Positions 53,762-64,000 of a DNA stretch of 64,000 bases are shown one piece after another. The stretch comes from Atrina japonica (lineage: Eukaryota > Mollusca > Bivalvia > Pterioida > Pinnidae): assembly GCA_030159075.1 (NCBI GenBank), contig BROG01000450.1:1-64000 (forward strand). Reading direction: 5' to 3'. The position numbers were made by a program, and so were the translations under genes. Numbering within the stretch: position 1 is the first letter of the stretch; each line of letters opens with the position of its first letter. The notes under the pieces are model-generated. The model had not been told where the DNA came from. It did not search any database and was given only the letters and a program-made list of their open reading frames with translations.

Positions 53762-55567
53762 CTAATGCACTTGTGCTGACCGGCATTCTAAGGAGCATAT
53801 TGTTAGGGGAAGGAGTGTACAAAAGTGAAATATAAATAAAGTGGACTCTTGTCATCTCGGAATTCAAGGGATCAGCACCCCCACCACCCCTATTACTTTG
53901 AGATATCTAAAATTCAAGATATCTAAAATATGAAGAAACATTTATTTATCCATAAAAATCAGGACTGGCCATTCAACTTGGACTAATCAGATTTGATGTA
54001 ACCAGATTCAACTGTATTTACCATCTGTTTACAAACTCATCTTCCCCTGAAAAAGCAATGGACCATACTTAAAATCACTGATGTAGGTCAGTCCAAATGT
54101 GTCTTTAGGGGTGAAGGAGTTAACAGTATATGTACATCACAAAGCATAGAAACTTGTCAGTTTAGTTCATACATACAAACATTTCAACATTAATAATTTA
54201 TTGAAATGTTTCCTCTATTGTACAATGAATCTTATTAATTAAATCAATATGAGTGAGGGATCAAGATGTTTAAAACATTATTTATGTGAGGAACAATTGT
54301 AAGTAATTTTTAACAGATATGGTGACATCATGTGATGTGACTAGTTCACATTGTAAATAATTGTAGATCCATGTTCTGCAATTTATAGCATATAATGTAA
54401 GTCCAATAGATACAATGTGTACGTACATGTACATGTATACTACATGTACATACATTATACAGTCAGTTCTATTTGTAAAATCAAATTCTTCTCTGCATAT
54501 CATCCACACAGCTGGGTTTGGTATAATTTTATGTACCGTACTACATATACACCCAGGAAGGATGTGTTTTAGAAAAGTGCTGAAGTCAAAATGGCTTGGT
54601 GATCAAAATATGGTAATGAAGTAATATAAGTGCACATAGATTTACAGAATACTCAACATTTGAAATTGTTAAAATTCATTTGAATGTGTGTGCATGCATG
54701 CGTGCGTGTGTGTGCATTTGCCCGCACAGGGGTAGCTTTTATGCATACATGTATTCAGATATGCTTCAGTATTGCAAACTAATTAATATTCTAGTAAATA
54801 TGCATTTACACGTACATGTGTGGATGAATAAGTTTGTTATGTAACCTTGTTTAAGTACATGTGTCATTTACATGCATGTTTAAGAATGATAAAACTGCTA
54901 TTTTGGTCATCCTTGGTCATTTCAAACTACCTCAATCTCCCATAGGACTACTCTCATATGTGTACAATGTAGTTGACCTTTATGAACTGCCTGTAGAAAA
55001 CAATATTTATTCATGATCACCAAGTAACAAATTATTCATTGATCATGTGACATGAATCCTTGATGTGATGTGTACATCTGACCTCAGGAGCTTGAAATTC
55101 TGTCTGTATATTGATAAACATGTCATTTATTTAGTCTGCCCTCTGTAATAACCATAATATTGTTGATCAAAATACCATAAGTCATCTATAGCCTATGATA
55201 TCGGACACTTTCATGCACAGAAAGAGATACAAATTTCACATATGGTATTCACAGAGAAATTACATGCTTTATTTATCAATCTTTAACTGAGGCCAAGGTT
55301 ATGATAAAAAGAGCTGTACCAATGTAAAACACATCTTTTTCTTTTTTAAACAGTAGATGTTGATAACTGATAGAATATCAGCTTATCAAATAGTTGATTT
55401 CCAGGGGTGTATCCAGAATTTTTTAAAAAAGGGTGGGGGTTTGAGTATCAATAGTAATGCACGAAACTGTGCATGTGATCAGGAACAACAGGTCTACAGG
55501 ACTGGATAATAACTTATTTTGTTATAAACTGTTAACGTAAAGCTAGCTCGCTCTCTCTCTCTCTCTG

Positions 55568-55598
<31 letters not shown>

Positions 55599-56947
55599 TT
55601 TATTAATATACAATGGGGGTTGGTTGCAACCCCACCCTTGAATCCACCAATAATTACTGTACATCACCTATCAGCTGAATTTTATGTAGTATGTTAGTTT
55701 AGAGTTGAGAATGATGTACATGTACATTGTACAACAAATTTGTTTTAATCTGGCCAACATGGTTACAATTCTACATTCAGTGCAATAAAATTGCATAACT
55801 GATTACACTAAAGGGGAAACCCAACTAGTTCAAGCAGCTAAACACTATATAGCTTCAACATCACATCATCATCCCATCAAGAGGTATTTCTTGATAATTT
55901 GGAAGTAACCTACAGGGCAACATACTAAAGATAAGTCCAAGTGTGAGAGCTACATACAAATGTAACTGACATTATTTATCTTGATTAGGAGCCTGGTACC
56001 TGTAATTTACAGATACCAGGTATGGTTATAACTATCAAACTGAGGGAACCCCCAACATTCACAAGTATGCATGTATATACAAGTACATTACCACCTGTAC
56101 ACTTTATGTAGATACATGTATATCAGTATATCATATTATCATTGTCAGCATAATTATTTAATCAAGGTACTATTGTTTTGTTTTGTCAGGTGGATCTAGT
56201 CTTTTTTTATATTTATTTGTACCTTCACATTTGTTATATTTCTTTTTTACATAAAGGTTTGTAGCTTTTAGAATTTTTTTGTATACAGCTTTTACCAATC
56301 ATATTTACATATGCATGTATGTACATCTATTAATAGAATGATTTCAACATACAATTGGAGCTGAAACAGATGTTTCGGGTATTCACGAACAAATGATAAA
56401 TGGTGAATTTTCAAATATTTGGTCATTTCTTTAGCACTAGCTAACTGGTAATATCCTGTGTAGCATCATTTTGTCATCACTTAGTGCCATGGAAAGGATG
56501 ATTAAGCTGGGTATAGTATTGTCAGGTTCAAAGGTCAAAATTTCATTTTCACATAAACCTATGTTCTAATACTCAGCCATTAAATCTTTGATAAACAAAT
56601 TCTCTTACAAACAGAAATAAGTATACAGTCAAAACTTCTACAATGTATATAAAGGTCACTCAAGGGAACATGCAAAAGTAGCCATTATAGACAGGAGGCC
56701 TTTATAAAGAGGTTTATTCCTTATAAAAATAGTTATCAAAGGTTATGTTTGAATGGCCTTTATAGGCAGGTGCCATTTGTACAGAAGTACCCTTTAATGC
56801 AAGTTTGACTGTACATTGATTTATATCTAGGCAATCAGAATCATCATGGGTTAATCTAAGGAGTGAAAAAAAACATCACACTGACATGACACATTTAGAA
56901 AAAGATGAATATTCTTATGTGAATTTAATTACGAATATTTGAATAAG

Positions 56948-57413
56948 CAGTAGAACTTTGATGAGTTGAAGTTCAAGGGACCTAGAAAAGTTTGAAACAT
57001 CGGGACTTCAACGTATGGATGGTAACTGAGAATCATACGTTTTTTTTGTTTTAGGAGTATATGATTGCCTCAAAACCATTTAAGACACATATACAATCAT
57101 TATAATGGATAATTAGTGCTAAATGTAACTTAATGTTCGTGAAATTGTTAAGTGTTTATCAGAAGGAGAGTAATTATCATCTTGGGATTTTGGTACACAT
57201 GTAAATTTGGACTTCGAATTATATGTAGTAACTTTCGTTGTTTTTATAGAAATGGACCCCAAAATTTATTCAAAATATCAAGAAATTAGACTCATGAAAG
57301 TTTGATTTAAAAAATATTTATAAGTAGCGTAACAAAATCATTCGGACTTTGTCAATAGTTCAAGACATGGAGGAATTCGACTCATTGAAGTTTGATTCAT
57401 CGAAGTTCTACTG
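56948..57413. mobile_element. MITE with CAGTAGAACTTYGATGA ends
   Basis: The left end CAGTAGAACTTTGATGAGTTG and the right end TTCATCGAAGTTCTACTG are inverted relatives; no coding capacity. Confidence 0.6.
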
Positions 57414-58014
57414 TACATTGTAAATTGATTTCTGATATTCATTTCAGCTCAGTATTTTATTGTCTCTTGTTTTGCATGCCATCAGACACATGTAACGGGA
57501 TACTCAACAACATCAGAGAGTTATTTCCCATTAATGTCTAAAACACTTTACAAAAAATGTTTAGGTGATTGAAACCAAACTACATGCATTTTTGTTTATT
57601 TTTATTATTGCTGGATTGTTCAGAAATAGCTATTTCTTTTAAATATGTCATGAACAAAATAATTTGTAAACTATTGCATATATACATATATTTACATATT
57701 CACCTATTCCCTCTATGTTAAGACGTATTTCTGCAATACATGCATATCAGAAATTGATTCCCCTAGTGATCCGCGTATGTAGGCCTATATACATACATGG
57801 AATGGAACTACTTGTGAGACTTTTGTTGAAAGTCTTTAATAATTAACAGCAAATTATGAAATATGTTTAAATGAAATATGTCTAAATGAAATTCGAAAAT
57901 GTATTTTTAATTCATAAAGTAGAAAATTAAAAATAACATGGACTATTTTGTTATCCATCATAGAGATACCGTAAGCCGTTGCTATTCGCCTTAGCAACAT
58001 GGACTAAATGTCCC

Positions 58015-58235
58015 TGCAGTGGAAATGCATGTAGATATAAGATTTGAATTGCATTTTAAGTGCATTTATGGTTTTATATCGGAAATTGATATAGGGGCAT
58101 TTTCAACATGAGGCACTACCTCGCTTCATTAAAAATGCCCCTATACCAATTTTCGATATAAAATCATAGACGCAATAAAAATGCAATTCAAACCTTATAT
58201 AAAACTACACATATCTATGTAGACCACTGCAGTAT
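58015..58235. mobile_element. 220-bp foldback MITE
   Basis: The left arm (TGCAGTGGAAATGCATGTAG ... TATAGGGGCATTTT) pairs imperfectly with the right arm (AAAATGCCCCTATA ... CTATGTAGACCACTGCAG) over about 100 bp. Confidence 0.7.
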
Positions 58236-58429
58236 ACATGTATTTATAATTATCATATCACCATGGATTCATATCAGCCTTGCTTTGTACAACCACTGTT
58301 AGAGTTTAATTTTGCTTGATTGTATAGTATTTATCATGAATATATGTATGTACTTGTATAGTGTGTGTTCATAATACTGACATATATGTGTACAGACTGA
58401 GTTCAATAATCTACTGAAAAGTGTGTACA

Positions 58430-59110
58430 TGTACTGATATAAATGCTGACAGACTGTTTCTAAATCTACTGCTATAAATGTGTTCCTAAATCTACTGGCA
58501 TAAAGTTGCTTAGAGACTGTTCCTAAATCTACTGGCATAAAGTTGCATACAGACTGTTCATAAATCTACTACTACATGTATACATGTAAATGCTTACAGG
58601 CTGTTCATAAATCTACTACTATAACCTAAATTTAAATGCTTACAGACTGTTCATAAATCTACTACTATACATGTAAATGCTTACAGACTGTTCATAAACC
58701 TTCTGCTGTAAATGCTTACAGACTGTTCATAAATCTACTACTATACATGTAAATGCTTACAGACTGTTCATAAATCTACTGCTGTAAATGCTTACAGACT
58801 GTTCATAAACCTTCTGCTGTAAATGCTTACAGACTGTTCATAAATCTACTACTTTATTTGTAAATGCTTACAGACTGTTCATAAATCTACTACTTTATTT
58901 GTAAATGCTTACAGACTGTTCATAAATCTACTATTTTATTTTAAATGCTTACAGACTGTTCATAAATCTACTGCTGTAAATGCTTACAGACTGTTCATAA
59001 ATCTACTGTTGTAAATGCTTACAGACTGTTCATAAATCTAATACTTTACTACTTGTAAATGCTTACAGACTGTTCATTAATCTAAATGTGTTCATAAATC
59101 TACTGACAAG
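58430..59110 (+). repeat. Tandem repeat of TGCTTACAGACTGTTCATAA
   Basis: Roughly sixteen units of about 32-44 bp share AATGCTTACAGACTGTTCAT and AAATCTACT, with a variable spacer. Non-coding. Confidence 0.85.
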
Positions 59111-60754
59111 TGTGCACATACTTCATGAATTTACAGAGATAAATGTGTTTAGAATGTTTGTAAATCTACAGAAGTATCAGTAGATATATATTTTTTTTCA
59201 TTTGATAGGTGCAATACATACATTTACAATCATTGGGTTTTATCAGTTGCATTCTCTCTGAATACATTTATACACATACTATCACATCTATGTTACATCT
59301 TCTGACAGACTTAAATTATTAAAGTCTATGTGCAGAGTTTTTTTGCCAATTTATCTTAAGTTTTACACTTTACTAATTAATTGCTTATCTTCACATGTAC
59401 ATGAATATAAAAACTTATCCAAAATTTTTGTATTTTCAGAGCTTCTAAGAAAATAGATGTCTTTAAATGTTTTTCTCCGAGTTTTGATATCGATATTTTA
59501 CAGGATTCAGATCAAATTCAATAGGGCTATTAATCAGAGACAGAAGAGGTATTTGCAGGTGCCCCTTTTGAACTGTTACATTTACATGTACTTTGAATTC
59601 CATTTTATTTTCATGTTACTATTACTCCACCCCATGAGTTTTTAGAAACAATTTTTATATATATATACATTGTATATGTTTTTAATAGATTCTTAAAAAA
59701 GAAAGCATTTTTTAAAAATATTTGGGTTCTTTCTTATCTATAGAGGAAGTTTCCATTTTAAGTGAACTTTGTCCTCTGTATAGCACTTGCATTATTTACA
59801 TTATGTACAGTTTCAATTTTAAATGTAAATGTACATTTATATGGTTATTGTGTGTATAACAGTATAATTGTAGACATTTGATTATTTATTTTATATTAGT
59901 AATTAATATGAAATCCTGAATATAGATCTGTTAACTTTTGTTATTTGTTGTATTAAAGTTTGTATCAAAATGTTAAAAAATCTTCTTGTTGTAAAAACTA
60001 AGTGACAGAAAACTCTACATTGAAAAATAGTCTAATGACCATTTTTAAATGATTGTTTATTTCCTGGATTTAAGTAAGTACACCATTTTACACTTATATT
60101 TTTAATTAAGTTAATACTTATTTAAAATTTTACTCTAGTACTTTGATCCACAATTCTCACAAGTACATGTACAAAGGACTTGAAAAAACTGGCCTCTATA
60201 AATAGGTAATCCTTATATAGAGGTGATCGCTATAGCAGGTTTTATTGTACTTAAGGACAGACATTTGTATATTTTTTTGGCAATTTTGTTTTTACATCTA
60301 CCAAGTTTGTTCATTTCGGCCTGATTGGCCCAGGGGTGGATCCAGGGTGGGGCAAAAGAAACGCTGCATGAATTGAAAAACTAACTGTATCTGAGTGATC
60401 TACATAGATGTGTGATTCAAGTTTGTTAATTTCGTTGAAATCGGAAAATAAAAGTTGTGAGGCCTTTTTGAAGTCTTTTTAGACTTTGTAATTTCCATTC
60501 ATTTTTGTATGATTTCTTTGATTTTCTCCCCTATTATTCATTATGATTTATTTACTTTGTGTGTTTTGTCTGTGATTTGGTAGATAAATACTTTCCTGAA
60601 AGAATTTGGCTGAAATTTAATTTTTTTTTTTTTTTCATTTTTGTCTTTCCCAGCTTTGTCATTTTCATTCATTTTTAAGTCTCCTCCACTCCTAAGGAGT
60701 GTTTAAATAATTTGTAAATTTGAGATTCCAATATTTGTAAGATACCAACACAGT

Positions 60755-60791
<37 letters not shown>

Positions 60792-60839
60792 CTGAATTAA
60801 CACTTTTTAGAAGGATAATCAACGCAATTTATTAGCTAA

Positions 60840-61150
60840 TAGCAAGACGCATTTTTGCGTCTGGGTGCAGAAAAATGCGTCTACGGGATTCGAAAGTGCA
60901 AAAATTTCTCTGAAAGAGGCTTAAAACCTTATCCCAGGCAACAAAAAATTGACACATAATTAATCAAACTCTTGAAATTACATGTATGTGTATTGGTCAG
61001 GAAGGGAGCGAGTAGCAGCGAGTGCGTGCTTCTGAAGTTGACAAAAAAGTGTAAAAACTTATTTTTTTGAAATTAAAAACAAATTGCACTGACAAAAGAT
61101 ATCCTACAATTACGCGCCCCTACAACTTTCCTCGGTCTACCTCTGGAAAG
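60840..61150 (-). repeat. Dispersed repeat related to 11,740-12,310
   Basis: Shares TTTTTGCGTCTGGGTGCAGA and downstream GCGAGTAGCAGCGAG-like and GTTGACAAAAAAGTG-like blocks, in the opposite orientation to the first copy. Confidence 0.5.
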
Positions 61151-62365
61151 GTATGCATTGTATAACAAGTGTGTAAATAGTTTTGAAAAGTATAATTCTG
61201 TGCCGACAGCCTCATCCACCCCCGTTTGATCCGCCACTGAAATGTGATGACTATATCATCGATATGATTGTCGATCATTCAATTTTAGATGCATAAATTG
61301 GCAGATATTGTAGTTGAAAATTTCATTATTTTTTATCGTTATCAGGAACCCTCCCCCTTCCACTTCGCAGCCTCAATCTAAAAAAGCTTCCGACGCGCCT
61401 GCAAGTACTTGTTGCTGTTATATCAAATATATAAATATGTATCATTATTAGCGCTATGACAAGGACAGGTAACATCCTGATTTATTTATAATTTACTGGG
61501 TGGGTGTAAATCAAAAATTTACGTGACATATCCATTTTACACAGAAGTTTGTAAACTGCATGCAAGAAAAGAATAATTTTTACAGTGTCTGGAATTTAAA
61601 AGACAGATCCCTCTCGGTACAATTTCTGTGTCTCTCAGATTAAATCAGCATAGTCGAAAACCAAGGTTTACAAAATGAAATCGCTAGATCCGATTCCTGG
61701 AGAGAGAGAAAATTGAATTCAAAACATCATAACTTACATAGTCCACGTGTTAGGTGTGATCAACGATCACTTTAAAATGTAAAAACCATATAAATATCGG
61801 TATTTGTCTATTTATAATTATAACATAGGCCAATATATTGTCATTTGAAAAGTTTATGGAAGCGTAACTCTAGGACATCTCTTCGAAAATTTGTAATTGC
61901 ATGTATATTTTATCGAAATAGAGTGCATGGAAGCACCAGTTACTTTGATTTTTTTTTTATCTAAATTTGATAATTTGTTCTGTAATTTATTCGAGTTATA
62001 CAATGAGCAGTACTTTAATGTGATGGAATTTCTCTTCCGAATTTGACAGTGTTTTCCAACGTACATATAGCGTCACGTAAAAATGATGACGTCATAAACA
62101 AAATTTGAATCGCTCAGTAAAAAGAACATATCCCATAAGATCTTGAAAGTTTTCAGACATTTGAATGTAGTTGCGTCATTTGGAAAATAGCATGACCACA
62201 AAGCAGATCAATTGAATGGATTGCTCTTATGAAGTTGTTGGAATTCGAATTCGTGACGTCAGTAAGCTATACGTAGAGTATCTGGAGATAGTTTTGTAAT
62301 GACATTTTAGCATAATCTATCTTTTTTCGGTTTATCCGAAAAATCTTAAATGAAATTGAGTTGAG

Positions 62366-62956
62366 ATGCCAAGGGGAAAGGCGAATGGCAGTAAGGTCAC
62401 GTTTCTGCGTTCTCCTTACGAAGAAGGTGAACGACTCGAGCTACCGTTAAAACTGAAATATTACAATATCATCGAGCACAGTTCCCTGCCACAGTGTAGG
62501 CGAAAAGGTAACTTTTTGAAACTACAACGTAAAATGACCATCTTTTAAACTGAAATATATAAATAACTAATATTTTCAACGGGAAGTAATATTTTTTTTT
62601 AATGACGCCGTTCACATAAGTAAATGCTGTGTCGAAATTTAACACAGCAAAAGTGACCATTGTGCGTATTTTGCAACAGAAGCAAGTGTGGACTCATGTT
62701 TTCTCTCAGTATTCGATCCAAGACAAGAATACACCATAGCAGATATATAATTTAGCTAATTTAAAGATAAGAATAATAAAGTGAACACACTGGCACTGGG
62801 CCACTGTTTATAAAAGCTGTTGTGTTGTTTACTTTTTACTGTTTAGAAACAAGAAGAAGACGACCCATTCCACATTCGGATGTGTACGACATCCCTGCAT
62901 CATATTGGCCTCCGGAAGACACCCCTCTTGTACCAGAGACCATGGGAGCTGAAGAC
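62366..62956 (+). CDS. First two exons of an unidentified gene
   Basis: Exon 1 (62,366-62,507, ATG in context GAGATGC) and exon 2 (62,847-62,956) join in phase through GT-AG sites to give 84 residues. They begin MPRGKANGSKVTFLRSPYEE and contain YDIPASYWPPEDTPLVPE. The second exon ends in phase 0 at GTAAGC. The frame is open throughout and the splice sites are good, so this is probably a real gene continuing past the retroelement or the window edge. The protein is basic at first (KETRRRRP) and then proline-rich. I do not recognise it. Confidence 0.5.
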
Positions 62957-63155
62957 GTAAGCATAGTATAGAATTTATGTATCATTTCTTTGAAGTCACG
63001 TTTACATAAATAAATTGCACAATGATAAAAGTAGAACGGCACAGAAATATGATACATTATCGTCATCTATTCATTCAATGTCAATTTGTTGTCAACATGA
63101 ATTTTCTTTAACGGGAATCTTGTCAGTAAAAATAAAATGAATTATACTTTAAAGT

Positions 63156-63283
63156 ATCATATTCTCACTTTATAATTTACAAGGGCCTGGCACCATACAA
63201 CTTACTATTGGCTTTATAAGGGGTCCAGTTACATCCGGGCCCAGGGTTTTATCAAAAAGTGTCATATTCTCACTTTATAATTG
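63156..63283 (+). repeat. Short duplicated block beside the palindrome
   Basis: TCATATTCTCACTTTATAAT occurs twice (about 63,159 and 63,262), separated by GC-richer sequence with GGGCCTGGCACC and CCGGGCCCAGGG. Confidence 0.5.
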
Positions 63284-63404
63284 TCACGGATGTGATATTT
63301 ATTATATTCACATTAAATCTTTATTATTTTTATTTGATATATATATATATATAAATAAAAATAATAAAGATTTAATGTGAATATAATAAATATCACATCC
63401 GTGA
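63284..63404. repeat. 121-bp perfect palindrome
   Basis: The 52-bp arms, beginning TCACGGATGTGATATTTATT on both strands, are exact complements around a loop of (AT)n of about 17 bp. The palindrome abuts the truncated gypsy coding region after its ...NYNY residues, so it marks the break point. Confidence 0.92.
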
Positions 63405-64000
63405 TAGTTGTAGTTGTTTGGTGCAGATACCCATCTTTGACCTGTAGCGTCGAGTTTAGCTGAAGACAAAACATATGTCAATGGATTGTTATCTGTAATT
63501 ACTTCAAATTCATTACCGTACAGATAATCGTGGAACTTTTTGGTAACAGCCCACTTAAGACAAAGAAATTCCAGCTTGTGAGCTGGATAATTACGCTCAC
63601 TATTATGCAAACCCCTGCTAGCGTAAGCAATGACCTTTTTCTGGCCATCTTGAATCTGGTACAAAACAGCACCCAAACCTTCACCAGAGGCGTCTGTATG
63701 AAGGATAAAAGGTTTAGTAAAATCAGCATAAGCTAAAATAGGTGGAACACTGAGTTTACGTTTAATGACGTCAAAGGCATTTTGTTGTAATTCACCCCAA
63801 AACCATGGTTTGTGATTACGACTTTGGTGTTTACTAGAATTACCTTTCTTTTTGTTATCGTGACCAACCAAAAGATCGTTCAAAGGTTTAATCAATTTGG
63901 AGTAATCTTTGACAAAACGTCTATAATAGCCTGCAAAGCCTAAAAATGTTCTCAATGTTTTGACATTGTGTGGAACTGGCCAATCTGACAAAGCTTTAAT
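63405..64000 (-). pseudogene. Ty3/gypsy retrotransposon RT-RNase H fragment
   Basis: Reading leftwards from the window edge are the end of the reverse-transcriptase domain (LRTFLGFAGYYRRFVKDYSK) and an RNase H domain with its acidic residues (LHTDASGEGLGAVLYQ, HKLEFLCLKWAV, VITDNNPLTYVLSS). The frame then runs into the palindrome at 63,404 and is lost, so the integrase part is absent here. The upstream gag, protease and RT palm lie beyond 64,000, if present. The coding part that remains shows no stop codons, so the copy may be young but truncated. Confidence 0.9.

Larger units (their letters stand above)
52296..62365. other. 10-kb gene-free repeat-rich stretch
   Basis: I see no convincing exon. 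Identified contents: a GTGGAACCTG-type repeat at 52,303-52,660, a G-run at 53,227-53,237, (TA)n at 53,718-53,756, a CT/GT microsatellite at 55,545-55,600, MITEs at 56,948-57,413 and 58,015-58,235, a tandem repeat at 58,430-59,110 and a dispersed repeat at 60,840-61,150. Confidence 0.5.

Noticed and set aside
52296..62365. Short ORFs of 60-117 codons as possible exons
   Set aside because: None has paired splice sites, recognisable protein sequence or a plausible start context; most overlap repeats or AT-rich DNA.

Overview
Eukaryotic nuclear DNA, most likely from a bivalve mollusc or another lophotrochozoan. Long introns with GT-AG borders, tRNA-derived SINEs, many short inverted-repeat elements and an animal-type kynurenine-pathway gene point to an animal. 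The Polinton proteins, the SINE with an AAATC tail and the repeats rich in ACATGTA suggest a bivalve, but the species cannot be fixed from sequence alone.

Layout. Positions 1-12,600 are a nest of virus-like DNA. Element A (1-1,673 and about 9,601-11,300) is an old Polinton-like remnant whose B-family DNA polymerase gene is split by element B. Element B (1,674-9,596; 7,923 bp; 4-bp target duplication CTCT) has long inverted repeats, a hairpin-forming palindrome at each tip, arrays of CCGGAAGT and TGACGTCA motifs, and one large gene, a polymerase broken by three stops and one frameshift. No integrase or capsid gene is visible in it. Element C (12,603-26,319; 13,717 bp) is a complete Polinton/Maverick insertion with 223-bp inverted repeats and a 6-bp target duplication, AATGTT. 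It carries polymerase, DDE integrase, major capsid, packaging ATPase, a second conserved structural-type protein, a long coiled-coil protein, several small membrane proteins, and at its right end two pairs of paralogous genes. The exonuclease half of its polymerase is inverted against the left terminal repeat, and many other genes carry single-base frameshifts or stops.

From 26.3 kb to the end the DNA is ordinary host sequence. A palindromic foldback element (28,420-29,770) sits just upstream of a complete ten-exon gene for 3-hydroxyanthranilate 3,4-dioxygenase (29,998-44,791; 306 aa). A single-exon BTB-kelch-type gene follows (50,238-52,295), then a 10-kb stretch of repeats without recognisable genes, the first two exons of an unidentified gene (62,366-62,956), and a truncated Ty3/gypsy reverse transcriptase/RNase H fragment ending in a 121-bp palindrome.

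How the genes work together. Element C encodes a virus-like replication, integration and packaging set. A motif close to AATGACTTAAAG lies 21-22 bp upstream of the ATG of all four right-end genes, whereas several small middle genes start directly after CTCTATTAAAAAA. This looks like two promoter classes, perhaps early and late. The strongest candidate for something undescribed is element B: a polymerase-carrying DNA element with parvovirus-like terminal hairpins whose two arms co-vary within each end.
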